Positions 1 through 11,843 of a stretch of DNA of 64,000 nucleotides are shown one piece after another; within the stretch, counting starts at the first letter, position 1, and the number at the start of each line of letters is the position of its first letter. The position numbers and the translations under genes were made by a program. This DNA is from Burkholderia pyrrocinia. Lineage in GTDB: Bacteria; Pseudomonadota; Gammaproteobacteria; Burkholderiales; Burkholderiaceae. The notes under the pieces are model-generated. The model was not told the origin of the DNA and searched no databases. It saw only the letters and a program-made list of their open reading frames with translations. The stretch covers positions 1 to 64,000 of the forward strand of contig NZ_CP024902.1 in assembly GCF_003330765.1 (NCBI RefSeq), in the 5' to 3' direction.

Positions 1-1578
1 ATGAACGATTTCTGGCAACACTGTTCCGCACTGCTGGAGCGCGAGCTCACGCCCCAGCAGTACGTGACGTGGATCAAACCCTTGGCCCCGGTGGCCTTCG
101 ATGCGTCGGCGAACACGCTGTCCATCGCCGCGCCGAACCGTTTCAAGCTGGACTGGGTCAAGAGCCAGTTTTCGGGCCGGATCTCCGCTCTGGCCCAGGA
201 TTTCTGGAATGCGCCGATCGAAGTTCAATTCGTCCTCGATCCGAAGGCCGGCATGCGCAGCGCCGCACCCGGCGCCGCGTCGGCGGCCGCCCCGCGCGCG
301 CCGCTGACGGCCGGCGGCCCGGCCGCCGCGGTGGCCGCGATCGCCGCGAACTTCACCGCCCATGCATCGGGTGCGCCCGGCGCGCCGGCTAACGTGCCGA
401 TGACGCCGTCGGCCGCCGCCGCGCACCACCTGAACGCCGACGACGCCGACATCGACCTGCCCAGCCTGCCCGCGCACGAAGCGGCGGCCGGCCGCCGCAC
501 GTGGCGGCCGGGCCCCGGCGCCGCGCCCGCCGGCGGCGAAACCGATTCGATGTACGAGCGTTCGAAGCTGAACCCCGTGCTCACGTTCGACAATTTCGTG
601 ACCGGCAAGGCCAACCAACTCGCGCGCGCCGCCGCGATCCAGGTCGCGGACAACCCCGGCATCTCGTACAACCCGCTGTTCCTGTACGGCGGCGTCGGCC
701 TCGGCAAGACCCACCTGATCCACGCGATCGGCAACCAGCTGCTGCTCGACAAGGCCGGCGCGCGAATCCGCTACATCCACGCCGAGCAATACGTGTCGGA
801 CGTGGTGAAGGCGTACCAGCGCAAGGCGTTCGACGATTTCAAGCGCTACTACCACTCGCTCGACCTGCTGCTGATCGACGATATCCAGTTCTTCTCCGGC
901 AAGTCGCGCACCCAGGAAGAATTCTTCTACGCGTTCGAGGCGCTGGTCGCGAACAAGGCGCAGGTGATCATCACCAGCGATACCTACCCGAAGGAAATTT
1001 CGGGGATCGACGATCGCCTGATCTCGCGCTTCGACTCGGGCCTCACCGTCGCGATCGAGCCGCCCGAACTGGAAATGCGGGTCGCGATCCTGATGCGCAA
1101 GGCGCAGTCGGAGGGCGTGAACCTGTCGGAAGACGTCGCGTTCTTCGTCGCGAAGCACCTGCGCTCGAACGTGCGCGAGCTCGAAGGCGCGCTGCGCAAG
1201 ATCCTCGCGTATTCGAAGTTCCACGGTCGTGAAATTTCGATCGAGCTGACCAAGGAAGCGCTGAAAGACTTGCTGACCGTGCAGAACCGGCAGATTTCGG
1301 TCGAGAACATCCAGAAGACCGTCGCCGACTTCTACAACATCAAGGTCGCCGACATGTATTCGAAGAAGCGTCCGGCGAACATCGCGCGGCCGCGGCAGAT
1401 CGCGATGTATCTCGCCAAGGAACTCACGCAGAAGAGCCTGCCGGAAATCGGCGAGCTGTTCGGCGGGCGCGACCACACCACCGTGCTGCACGCGGTGCGC
1501 AAGATCGCCGACGAACGGAGCAAGGATGCGCAGCTCAACCACGAGCTGCACGTGCTGGAACAGACGCTGAAAGGCTGA
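1..1578 (+). CDS. dnaA: Chromosomal replication initiator DnaA
   Basis: DnaA binds DnaA boxes in oriC as an ATP complex, melts the origin and loads the DnaB helicase. The 525-residue protein has the family layout: an N-terminal DnaB-interaction domain (about 1-90), a long low-complexity Ala/Pro/Gly linker (about 90-180), an AAA+ domain with Walker A GGVGLGKT at 230-237 and Walker B LLIDDIQF with the Asp pair at 293-294, and a C-terminal box-binding helix-turn-helix with the signature GGRDHTTV at 488-495. The window starts exactly at its ATG, so the upstream region (normally rpmH and dnaA promoters) cannot be seen. dnaN follows after 169 bp, the usual bacterial order. Length and motifs are complete, with no sign of damage. 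Confidence 0.98.
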   Translation: MNDFWQHCSALLERELTPQQYVTWIKPLAPVAFDASANTLSIAAPNRFKLDWVKSQFSGRISALAQDFWNAPIEVQFVLDPKAGMRSAAPGAASAAAPRAPLTAGGPAAAVAAIAANFTAHASGAPGAPANVPMTPSAAAAHHLNADDADIDLPSLPAHEAAAGRRTWRPGPGAAPAGGETDSMYERSKLNPVLTFDNFVTGKANQLARAAAIQVADNPGISYNPLFLYGGVGLGKTHLIHAIGNQLLLDKAGARIRYIHAEQYVSDVVKAYQRKAFDDFKRYYHSLDLLLIDDIQFFSGKSRTQEEFFYAFEALVANKAQVIITSDTYPKEISGIDDRLISRFDSGLTVAIEPPELEMRVAILMRKAQSEGVNLSEDVAFFVAKHLRSNVRELEGALRKILAYSKFHGREISIELTKEALKDLLTVQNRQISVENIQKTVADFYNIKVADMYSKKRPANIARPRQIAMYLAKELTQKSLPEIGELFGGRDHTTVLHAVRKIADERSKDAQLNHELHVLEQTLKG

Positions 1579-1607
1579 GCCCGCGGGCGCGCTTGTTAAT
1601 TCGGCAT

Positions 1608-1639
1608 CCGCCCCAAATTAAGGGGGGCGGTTCGGTTTT
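1608..1639 (+). terminator. Hairpin in the dnaA-dnaN spacer
   Basis: An inverted repeat CCGCCCC (1608-1614) / GGGGCGG (1624-1630) with an AT-rich loop is followed by a T-rich stretch (TTCGGTTTTG). It could attenuate or end dnaA transcription before the dnaN promoter. No longer T-tract is present, so termination may be partial. The rest of the 169-bp spacer shows no other clear structure apart from the dnaN ribosome binding site. Confidence 0.45.
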
Positions 1640-1747
1640 GAGGCACAATACTGGTTTGACCGCCCCGGCGGTAGTGGGCCAAGAGCCCGGCTGGCGGGGC
1701 GCTGCGAGGCTGCTGCGCTGCAGGCCGTTACTCAACGAAGGAACTCT

Positions 1748-2854
1748 ATGCAACTGGTCAAGACCGAACGAGACACCCTCCTCAGGCCGCTGCAAACGGT
1801 CAGCGGCATCGTCGAACGCCGCCATACGTTGCCGATCCTCGCCAACCTGCTGATCACCAAGAACGGCCCGGACGTTTCGTTCCTGTCGACCGACCTGGAG
1901 CTGCAGATCACCACGCGCGCCGATTTCGGCGTCGGCGGTGACCAGGTGGCCACCACCGTCGCGGCCCGCAAGCTGCTCGACATCCTGCGCGCGATGCCTG
2001 ACGGCCAGGTCACGCTGTCGCTCGCCGACAAGCGCCTCACCGTTCAGTCCGGCAAGAGCCGCTTCGCACTGCAGACGCTCGCGGCCGACGAGTTCCCGAC
2101 CGTCGCGCAGGCGAAGGATTTCGGCGCGACCCTCACCGTCCCGCAGAAGTCGTTCCGCCAGCTGCTCGGCATGGTGCACTTCGCGATGGCGCAGCAGGAC
2201 ATCCGCTACTACCTGAACGGCATGCTGCTCGTCGTCGACGGCGACCAGCTGATGGCCGTGGCCACCGACGGCCACCGCCTCGCGTTCTCGTCGATGAAGA
2301 TCGAAGGCGGCACGTTCGGCCGCCAGGAAGTGATCGTCCCGCGCAAGACCATTCTCGAGCTGCAGCGCCTGCTCGAAGACATCGACGACACTGTCACCAT
2401 CGACATCGCGCAAACCCAGGCCAAGTTCACGTTCGGCCAGGTCGAGCTCGTGTCGAAGCTGGTCGAGGGCAAGTTCCCCGACTTCCAGCGCGTGATCCCG
2501 AAGGCGCACAAGAACACGTTCGAGATCGGCCGTGAAGAACTGCAGCGTTCGCTGCAGCGCGCGGCCATTTTGACCTCGGACAAGTTCAAGGGCGTGCGCT
2601 GCATCATCGCGCCGGGCCAGCTGAAGATCATGTCGACCAACGCCGATCAGGAAGAGGCGCAGGAAGAACTCGAAATCGCCTACCAGGGCGATACCGTCGA
2701 CATCGGCTTCAACGTCACCTACCTCCTCGACGTGCTCGCGAACCTGAAGGTCGACACCGTGCAGGTGAGCCTTGGCGACGCCAGCTCGAGCGCCCTGATC
2801 ACGGTGCCCGAGAACGAGGAATTCAAGTATGTCGTGATGCCGATGCGCATCTGA
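1748..2854 (+). CDS. dnaN: DNA polymerase III sliding clamp, beta subunit
   Basis: The beta clamp forms a ring dimer around DNA and tethers polymerase III and other replication and repair proteins. The 368-residue length is normal for the family (about 366), and the N-terminal start (MQLVKTERD...) and the C-terminal VMPMRI ending are typical of betaproteobacterial clamps; the extreme C-terminal residues sit close to the hydrophobic partner-binding pocket. Three repeated clamp folds of about 120 residues are expected and the length accommodates them. An AAGGAA ribosome binding site lies just before the ATG at 1748. It sits between dnaA and gyrB, as in most bacteria, and shows no anomaly. Confidence 0.98.
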   Translation: MQLVKTERDTLLRPLQTVSGIVERRHTLPILANLLITKNGPDVSFLSTDLELQITTRADFGVGGDQVATTVAARKLLDILRAMPDGQVTLSLADKRLTVQSGKSRFALQTLAADEFPTVAQAKDFGATLTVPQKSFRQLLGMVHFAMAQQDIRYYLNGMLLVVDGDQLMAVATDGHRLAFSSMKIEGGTFGRQEVIVPRKTILELQRLLEDIDDTVTIDIAQTQAKFTFGQVELVSKLVEGKFPDFQRVIPKAHKNTFEIGREELQRSLQRAAILTSDKFKGVRCIIAPGQLKIMSTNADQEEAQEELEIAYQGDTVDIGFNVTYLLDVLANLKVDTVQVSLGDASSSALITVPENEEFKYVVMPMRI

Positions 2855-2881
2855 CGCGCGCGACATCACGGCACACACCAG

Positions 2882-2908
2882 GGGGCGGCAAGCCCCTTTG
2901 GCGTTTTT
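2882..2908 (+). terminator. Weak terminator after dnaN
   Basis: A short GC stem GGGGC/GCCCC (2882-2896) is followed by TTTGGCGTTTTT. It lies about 25 bp behind the dnaN stop and ahead of the gyrB leader. The stem is only five pairs, so read-through into gyrB is likely. Confidence 0.4.
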
Positions 2909-3020
2909 ATGGCGAATCGATAACCCGTCTTTTCGGCGCCTTACCGGCGCCGTGGACGGGCCAGGAAACTGGAGCGGCCCGGCGATTTCTCTCGCTGAAA
3001 CGCACCGCGCCGCCACTTGA

Positions 3021-5522
<2,502 letters not shown>

Positions 5523-5560
5523 CGCAATCTACAGATAACCGCATAAACCTTGAGGGCGAG

Positions 5561-5591
5561 GCCCATAAGTTGAGAAACTTATGGGCTTTTT
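5561..5591 (+). terminator. Rho-independent terminator of gyrB
   Basis: An 11-bp perfect stem GCCCATAAGTT (5561-5571) / AACTTATGGGC (5576-5586) with a GAGA tetraloop is followed directly by TTTTTC. It begins 39 bp after the gyrB stop codon. This marks the right edge of the ancestral dnaA-dnaN-gyrB block. Confidence 0.9.
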
Positions 5592-5646
5592 CTATCGAGT
5601 AAGTCGTACCGCTATAGGGCTATGATTACTTCTTTCCGCGATCTGA

Positions 5647-5751
5647 ATTGACAGCCTCGTGCACTTGCTCAAACCCGGGTTCCGCGACACCGACTTCAAG
5701 TTCAACATCGTGCACTCGCTGTCGGCTGTGACAGCAACGACGCACATCTGA
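5647..5751 (+). pseudogene. C-terminal fragment of an unidentified gene
   Basis: A short open stretch with coding-like composition reads DSLVHLLKPGFRDTDFKFNI and ends at TGA 5749-5751, but it has a stop immediately upstream (5644-5646), no start codon and no ribosome binding site. It looks like the 3' end of a gene whose body was removed, probably when the defence island to its right was inserted behind gyrB. I do not recognise the family. The next 270 bp up to 6024 hold no gene I can support; a promoter for the island must lie there, but no convincing -35/-10 pair stands out. Confidence 0.35.
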
Positions 5752-6024
5752 GGAGCACAGGCGCGGGACACTCGGAACATGATATGACCCTATTTTTAGT
5801 CCGAACCGTCCATGAAGATCGCGCCGTGGGCAAGGGGCGGGATCGCATCCTTCAATCGGATGCATGCGAGCTTGCCAGAACAAGGACGGGGGCAATCGAT
5901 TGATCGCGACTGTGATCCTACTTGATCCGCTCAAAGGACCTGATTCGCCCGGCGCATTACGCCATAACCAGAGCGGAAATTGAATCCCCGTAATTTGCCA
6001 AATTAAACCTAGCCCATTTCAGCG

Positions 6025-7821
6025 ATGTCGACCCAACGCTACTCTGTTACACCACATCCGATCGAAACTCTACTGACTTGGGTAAAGTCAGGAGAAATTG
6101 CCATTCCTGAGATTCAGCGCCCCTTCGTTTGGGAAGCAACTCGTGTTCGAAATCTTCTTGACTCGCTGTATCAAGGGTATCCAGTCGGTTACCTCATTGC
6201 GTGGAAGAACCCCAACGTCAAGCTCAAGGATGGCACGACGTCATCAGGAAAACGCATATTGATCGATGGGCAGCAACGTGTCACCGCCTTAATGGCATCG
6301 CTATTGGGAGTTGAAGTCCTGAACGATGACTATGAAAGTGTCCAGATTCGTATAGCATTTAACCCACAGGAAGAGACCTTCGAGGTATCCAACCCTGCCA
6401 TCCGCAAGAATAGTGCATGGATACCAGACGTTTCAGCCGCATTCAATCCACAATCCAGCGTCTTTCAACTGGTCAGCGACTACTGTTCAGCCAACGCGGG
6501 ATGTACGCAAGACAAAGTCTTCAAGGTTATCGAAAAGTTGCGTGGCATTGTTCACAACCATGTTGGCGTGATTGAGCTTGCTGAAGACCTGGATATCGAG
6601 ACGGTTACGGAAATCTTCATTCGAGTCAACTCTGCTGGCGCATCACTATCGCAAGCCGACTTCGCCATGTCCAAGATTGCTGTCAATGAATCATACGGCG
6701 GCAATCTGCTCCGCAAGGCAATCGACTACTTCTGTCATTTGGCCGCCGCACCTGATTTCAAGTCGAAAATCGAGACATCGGACAAAGCCTTCGTCGCATC
6801 CGAGTTCTATGGGAAGATGAAATGGATCTGCAATATCAACGATGATATATATGATCCCACCTACACCGACATGTTACGCGTAGCGTTTACATCAGAATTC
6901 GGTCGCGGAAAACTGCAGGATCTCGTTGCACTTTTGTCGGGGCGTAACTTTGAGACAAAACAATTTGAAGAGGTTATCGCCGAGAAGTCGTTCAGCAGGT
7001 TGAAGAATGGAGTGCTATCGTTCATCAACGAGACGCACTTCAATCGCTTTACGATGATCTTGCGCTCGGCTGGCTTTGTCTCCAGTTCACTCATCAGTAG
7101 CCAGAATGCCGTAAATTTCGCATACGTCCTCTACTTGCGAGGGCGAAAGAGTGGCGTGCTAGCGCCCGATCTTGAGCGAGCTGTTCGACGTTGGTACGCC
7201 ATGTCAATGCTTCGAGGTCGTTACAGTGGGTCTCCCGAATCTCAGTTCGATTTCGACATCCGGCAGATCGAATCTCAGGGAATTCAGCAATATGTAGATG
7301 CAACCATCGCGAACGAGTTGCCGGATAGCTACTGGAGCGGGATGCTTCCACAATTCATGGCAACCTCATCGATAAAAAGTCCATATTTTCTCTGTTATAA
7401 GGCTGCCCAAACAAAATTGGGAGACAAAGGATTCCTGTCTCGCGATATTACTGTACTTGATTTACTTCTCAATCAGTCTGATGTACACCACGTCTATCCC
7501 AAAAAGCATCTCACGGATCAGCAGTTCAAAGCTGCAATGTACAACCAGATCGCCAACTACGTCGTTGCGCAAAATGAAATTAACATTTCTATCGGGGCGA
7601 AAGACCCGGCTGTGTACTTCAAAGAATTGGCAACGCAATGTAGCGGCGGACATAAGAAATATGGCGGTATCGACAACAGAGACGAGCTGATTGCGAATTT
7701 GGAGGCAAACTGTATCCCAGTCTCCATGCTTGATGGAAAAGTTGCCAAGTATGAGAATTTCTTGGAAGAGCGGAGAAATTTGATGGCACTCAAGATTAAA
7801 GCGTGGTTCAAAGTGCTCTAA
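6025..7821 (+). CDS. DUF262/DUF1524 (GmrSD-like) protein
   Basis: This 598-residue protein has a DUF262 N-terminal domain, seen in GmrSD-type modification-dependent restriction enzymes and in BrxU-like nucleases. The signature DGQQR is at about 81-85, preceded by the typical opening [11 protein letters not shown] (about 29-39) and [11 protein letters not shown]. The C-terminal third holds a DUF1524/HNH-like core: a HHVYPKK motif at about 488-494 followed by a conserved Asn region [15 protein letters not shown]. Established work on GmrSD shows DUF262 acting as a nucleotide-driven switch with a DUF1524 nuclease. It is the first of five genes in one direction, 26 bp ahead of the helicase gene, so it is probably part of the same defence module. 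G+C is visibly below the core genes. Its target (modified or unmodified phage DNA) cannot be told from sequence. Confidence 0.85.
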   Translation: MSTQRYSVTPHPIETLLTWVKSGEIAIPEIQRPFVWEATRVRNLLDSLYQGYPVGYLIAWKNPNVKLKDGTTSSGKRILIDGQQRVTALMASLLGVEVLNDDYESVQIRIAFNPQEETFEVSNPAIRKNSAWIPDVSAAFNPQSSVFQLVSDYCSANAGCTQDKVFKVIEKLRGIVHNHVGVIELAEDLDIETVTEIFIRVNSAGASLSQADFAMSKIAVNESYGGNLLRKAIDYFCHLAAAPDFKSKIETSDKAFVASEFYGKMKWICNINDDIYDPTYTDMLRVAFTSEFGRGKLQDLVALLSGRNFETKQFEEVIAEKSFSRLKNGVLSFINETHFNRFTMILRSAGFVSSSLISSQNAVNFAYVLYLRGRKSGVLAPDLERAVRRWYAMSMLRGRYSGSPESQFDFDIRQIESQGIQQYVDATIANELPDSYWSGMLPQFMATSSIKSPYFLCYKAAQTKLGDKGFLSRDITVLDLLLNQSDVHHVYPKKHLTDQQFKAAMYNQIANYVVAQNEINISIGAKDPAVYFKELATQCSGGHKKYGGIDNRDELIANLEANCIPVSMLDGKVAKYENFLEERRNLMALKIKAWFKVL

Positions 7822-7847
7822 GAGAGTCGGCGGGGGAATCTAATCTC

Positions 7848-10800
7848 ATGGAAATCATCGACAACATCAATCGTCTGCTTGGCGACGACCTGAAACTAGC
7901 GCTCCAGCCTGGGGCGCGGTTGAAGGTCGCGGCGTCCTGCTTCTCGATGTACGCCTACGAGGTATTGAAGGAAGAGCTGGAGCAGATCGATGAATTGAGG
8001 TTCATTTTCACCTCCCCCACCTTCGTCGCGGACGAAGTAACCGACGAGATTCGTAAGGAGCGCCGCGAGTTCCATATTCCCAAGCACGATCGCGAGCGCA
8101 GTCTTTACGGCAGTGAATTTGAAATTCAACTGCGCAACAAGCTCACCCAGCGGGCTGTTGCAAAGGAGTGCGCTGACTGGTTGCGCCGCAAGGCCACGTT
8201 CAAGAGTAATCGTAGCAAGGCTCTGATGCAGCAGTTTGCCAGCGTACAGTCGGCCGTCGCGAGCATCGCGTACATGCCATTGCACGGCTTTACCGCCGTT
8301 GACCTGGGCTACCAGCACGGCAACGCCGTTTCGAATCTGGTCAACAAGATGGACGAGCCGACCTGCACGGCGACTTGGCTCACTCTGTTCGATCAGATCT
8401 GGAACGATCCCGAAAAATTGGAAGACGTTACTGCGCAGATCTGCGATCACATCGCTTCGGTGTATCAGGAAAACTCACCGGAGAGCATCTATTTCTTGAT
8501 GCTCTACAACATCTTTAACGAGTTCCTGGATGACGTTGACGAGGACGTTCTGCCGAACGATCGCACGGGTTATCAAGACACCCTGATCTGGAACAAACTC
8601 TTCAACTACCAAAAGGACGCGGCCACCGGCATCATCAACAAGCTGGAGACTTACAACGGCTGTATTTTGGCCGATAGTGTGGGTTTAGGTAAAACGTTTA
8701 CCGCACTTGCGGTCATCAAATACTACGAGCTGCGGAACAAGTCCGTGCTGGTGCTTTGCCCCAAGAAACTGGCAGACAACTGGCTGACCTACAACCACAA
8801 TCTTAAGACCAATCTCTTCGCCCGAGATCGCTTCAGCTATGACGTGCTGTGCCACACCGATCTCAACCGAACCCGCGGTGAGTCGTTCGGCACACCGCTG
8901 AATCGTATCAACTGGGACAATTATGACCTCGTCGTCATCGATGAGTCGCATAACTTCCGCAACAGCGACGTCGCCAAGGACAGGGAGACGCGTTACCAGA
9001 AGCTCATGAACAAGGTCATCAAGGAGGGTGTCAAGACCAAGGTCCTAATGTTGTCGGCCACACCCGTCAACAACCGCTTCAACGATCTGCGTAATCAGTT
9101 GGCTCTCGCCTATGAGGGCGACTCTGAAAATCTCAGCAAGAAGCTTCGTGTCGGAAAATCCATCGAGGAGATATTCCGTCTCGCGCAAACTGCCTTCAAT
9201 ACCTGGGCGAAGTTGCCACCAGAGGAGCGCACGGCTCGCGCCATTTTGGACGCGTTGGATTTCGATTTCTTCGAGCTGCTGGATAGCGTGACCATAGCGC
9301 GTTCGCGCAAGCACATTCAGACTTTCTACGACACCAAGGACATCGGCCATTTCCCAGATCGTCGTAAGCCTCTTTCCTTTCATGAACCCCTAACCCGCCG
9401 TGCCGACGTGATGGGGTTTAATGAAATATTTGAGCATCTCACTCGGCTCAAGCTCGCCGTATATGCCCCAGCGGCCTACATCCTACCCAGTAGACTCCAG
9501 GCGTACGTCGAGCGATACAACGCACAATCCGGCGATACCGCGGGCAACTTGAGTTTGGCTGGCAGAGAAAGCGGGCTTCAGGCACTGATGACTGTGAACC
9601 TGCTTAAGCGGCTGGAAAGCTCAGTGGCTGCATTCTGCCTAACTTTAGAATCTCTGCAAAAAAAGAACCAGTGGACGCTGGCCAAGATCACATCGTTCAA
9701 ACAAACTGGACACTCTAGCTGCGTAAGCGATTTGGCCGTCGAGTTGGAAAACATTGACCCCGACGAGGATGATCTGCCCGATTGGAGTGAAGATGACGGC
9801 AGCGATAAGATCGGGGGCAAGGTCAAAATCAGCCTCGCCGACATGGACTTGCCGTCTTGGCAATACGACCTGAATGCCGATTTGGAGCTCATCGAGGCCC
9901 TATTGACTTCGATGGGTAAGATCACGCCTGCCGATGATGCCAAGCTCCAACACTTGAAAGCGCATGTTCTGGATAAAATCGCCAACCCGATCAACCCAGG
10001 CAACAATAAGGTACTGATCTTCACCGCCTTTTCTGACACGGCGGACTATCTGTACGCTAACCTCGCTCCCGAACTGTTGAGCAACCGGCAACTGCATTCG
10101 GCCAAGGTAACGGGCAAGGGTACGCCCAAGTCCACCTTGACGAACAGCTACGACTTCCAGGAACTGCTCACGCTCTTCTCGCCGCGTTCCAAAGAAAAAA
10201 TGGTCGTATTGCCTAATGAGCCAGACGAGATCGATCTTTTAATTGGCACCGACTGCATCTCGGAAGGCCAGAACCTCCAAGACTGCGACTACCTGATCAA
10301 CTACGACATCCATTGGAACCCGGTGCGGATCATCCAGCGCTTTGGTCGCGTGGATCGTATCGGCTCGATCAATAGCAGTATCCAGTTAGTCAACTACTGG
10401 CCCGACATCTCGCTTGACGAGTATATCAACCTCAAAGAGCGTGTCGAAAGCAGGATGATGATCGCGGACGTTACCGCCACCGGTGACGACAATGTGCTTT
10501 CCGCGCAGGCAAACGACGTTTCTTATCGCAAAGAACAACTGCGTCGCCTGCAAGAGGAAGTGATAGAGCTCGAGGATCTGAAAACCGGAGTTTCGATCAC
10601 TGACCTTGGCCTCAACGACTTCCGCATGGACTTGTTGAACTATGTCAAAGCTCATGGCGAACTTGAAAAGGCTCCCAACGGACTTCACGCTGTCGTACCC
10701 GCTGCTCCGGAGCTTGGCCTGCGGCCCGGCGTGATTTTTACACTGCGCAATCGTAACTCGGGCATGAATCCTGCCGCCCACTTGCCTCAGCACAATCGGC

Positions 10801-11144
10801 TTCACCCTTACTATCTCGTCTACATTGATCGAGATGGAGAAGTCGTTCATGACCATACGGAGGTCAAGCGCCTGCTTGATTTGGCGCGCACGTGCTGTAA
10901 GGGGCAGGCACAATCCATCGTCGATGTGTGCCAACGATTCAATCAGGAAACGGCAGACGGCCGCAAGATGAAGGCGTATTCCGAGCTGCTAAACAAGGCC
11001 ATTCGCTCGATGATCGAGGTTAAGGACGAAAGGGATTTGGATAGCCTGTTCAGCGGCGGCAAGACCACTGCGCTCACTCAAAGCATTTCCGGGCTGGACG
11101 ATTTTGAGTTGATCGCCTTTTTGGTGGTTCAGGAGGCAGAATGA
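7848..11144 (+). CDS. SNF2/DEAD-like helicase with PLD-like N-terminus
   Basis: This is a 1098-residue superfamily 2 ATPase. The start at ATG 7848 is chosen because GGGGG precedes it and because it follows the stop of the DUF262 gene; a GTG at 7803 would overlap that gene. The N-terminal 200 residues resemble the phospholipase-D-like domain found on such helicases, but no HxKxxxxD motif is visible, so that part is probably structural. Helicase motifs are clear: Walker A SVGLGKT at about 277-283, motif II DESHNF near 365, motif III MLSATPVNN, and motif VI QRFGRVDRIG at about 830-839. A coiled-coil-like stretch (RKEQLRRLQEEVIELEDL) follows motif VI. The gene ends in a 4-bp ATGA overlap with the DUF4391 gene, which implies coupled translation. 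Likely role: DNA translocation or remodelling in phage defence; substrate unknown. Confidence 0.85.
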   Translation: MEIIDNINRLLGDDLKLALQPGARLKVAASCFSMYAYEVLKEELEQIDELRFIFTSPTFVADEVTDEIRKERREFHIPKHDRERSLYGSEFEIQLRNKLTQRAVAKECADWLRRKATFKSNRSKALMQQFASVQSAVASIAYMPLHGFTAVDLGYQHGNAVSNLVNKMDEPTCTATWLTLFDQIWNDPEKLEDVTAQICDHIASVYQENSPESIYFLMLYNIFNEFLDDVDEDVLPNDRTGYQDTLIWNKLFNYQKDAATGIINKLETYNGCILADSVGLGKTFTALAVIKYYELRNKSVLVLCPKKLADNWLTYNHNLKTNLFARDRFSYDVLCHTDLNRTRGESFGTPLNRINWDNYDLVVIDESHNFRNSDVAKDRETRYQKLMNKVIKEGVKTKVLMLSATPVNNRFNDLRNQLALAYEGDSENLSKKLRVGKSIEEIFRLAQTAFNTWAKLPPEERTARAILDALDFDFFELLDSVTIARSRKHIQTFYDTKDIGHFPDRRKPLSFHEPLTRRADVMGFNEIFEHLTRLKLAVYAPAAYILPSRLQAYVERYNAQSGDTAGNLSLAGRESGLQALMTVNLLKRLESSVAAFCLTLESLQKKNQWTLAKITSFKQTGHSSCVSDLAVELENIDPDEDDLPDWSEDDGSDKIGGKVKISLADMDLPSWQYDLNADLELIEALLTSMGKITPADDAKLQHLKAHVLDKIANPINPGNNKVLIFTAFSDTADYLYANLAPELLSNRQLHSAKVTGKGTPKSTLTNSYDFQELLTLFSPRSKEKMVVLPNEPDEIDLLIGTDCISEGQNLQDCDYLINYDIHWNPVRIIQRFGRVDRIGSINSSIQLVNYWPDISLDEYINLKERVESRMMIADVTATGDDNVLSAQANDVSYRKEQLRRLQEEVIELEDLKTGVSITDLGLNDFRMDLLNYVKAHGELEKAPNGLHAVVPAAPELGLRPGVIFTLRNRNSGMNPAAHLPQHNRLHPYYLVYIDRDGEVVHDHTEVKRLLDLARTCCKGQAQSIVDVCQRFNQETADGRKMKAYSELLNKAIRSMIEVKDERDLDSLFSGGKTTALTQSISGLDDFELIAFLVVQEAE

Positions 11145-11818
11145 GTCAAATCTCCCATCCTGCCTACGTCACGTATCCGGAGAAAGCGATCTTCGGCCGG
11201 ACACTGCCTAAGAACAAGATTTACGAGCACAGCGGAGCTAACAAGCGGATGAAGGATCTATTCGTGAGGCAGGTCGAGCAGATCGTTTGGCAATACAAAT
11301 TGGCTCCTGAAACCATCAATCTTCCCGCTCGACAGGGTATTCCGGAGATACAGGTTTTCACCATTCAGCTCAAGACACCGGAGCTGAATCGGGATGTGCT
11401 GCGTTGCATTGATGAGGCGGTACAATTTCCCATCATCTTCGAGCTAGCCTTCGACGGTCGCATGCAGGTGGTTGCCTGCTACAAACGTCCGAACGAAGCG
11501 GATGCGAGCCGCTGGGTGCTCTCCGACTACTTTGGAACGGACTGGCTGCCGGTCGGCTGCCCTCGTGCTGCCATGCCGCTGGCGGTGGATCTAGGCGGCC
11601 TATACGAGCAGCTGCTGCGCCGCCTGCTACCCCTGTTAGTGCGCCCGCAAGAGACTCTCACCAAACTGGTGGCCCGCGTGGAGCAGGCGCGGGCCAAGCG
11701 GCACGAGGTGGAAAAGACCACTATACGGCTGGAAAGAGAGAAACAATTTAACCGCAAAGTGGAGATCAATGTCACGTTGCGGAAACTGAAAACCGAACTT
11801 GAAGAATTGAGCCGCTGA
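11141..11818 (+). CDS. DUF4391 domain protein
   Basis: This 225-residue protein matches the DUF4391 family, which I know as a recurrent neighbour of SNF2-like helicases and type III restriction-modification genes; no biochemical function is established as far as I know. The N-terminal two-thirds is a compact alpha/beta region with sequences such as YPEKAIFGRTLPKNKIYEHS and QVVACYKRPN. The last 50 residues are strongly charged and probably form a coiled coil, suggesting a protein-protein contact. The ATG overlaps the helicase stop by 4 bp and the methylase gene follows 25 bp later, so it sits structurally between the helicase and the modification enzyme. An adaptor role between them is an inference only. 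Confidence 0.75.
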   Translation: MSQISHPAYVTYPEKAIFGRTLPKNKIYEHSGANKRMKDLFVRQVEQIVWQYKLAPETINLPARQGIPEIQVFTIQLKTPELNRDVLRCIDEAVQFPIIFELAFDGRMQVVACYKRPNEADASRWVLSDYFGTDWLPVGCPRAAMPLAVDLGGLYEQLLRRLLPLLVRPQETLTKLVARVEQARAKRHEVEKTTIRLEREKQFNRKVEINVTLRKLKTELEELSR

Positions 11819-11843
11819 ATACGGACGGCTCGAGGAAAAGAAC

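Noticed and set aside
7848..11144. The helicase as DISARM or BREX component
   Set aside because: Neither the DISARM partner genes (DUF1998, PLD and its methylases) nor BREX genes (pglX, pglZ, brxC) are present; the neighbours are DUF262, DUF4391, mod and res.
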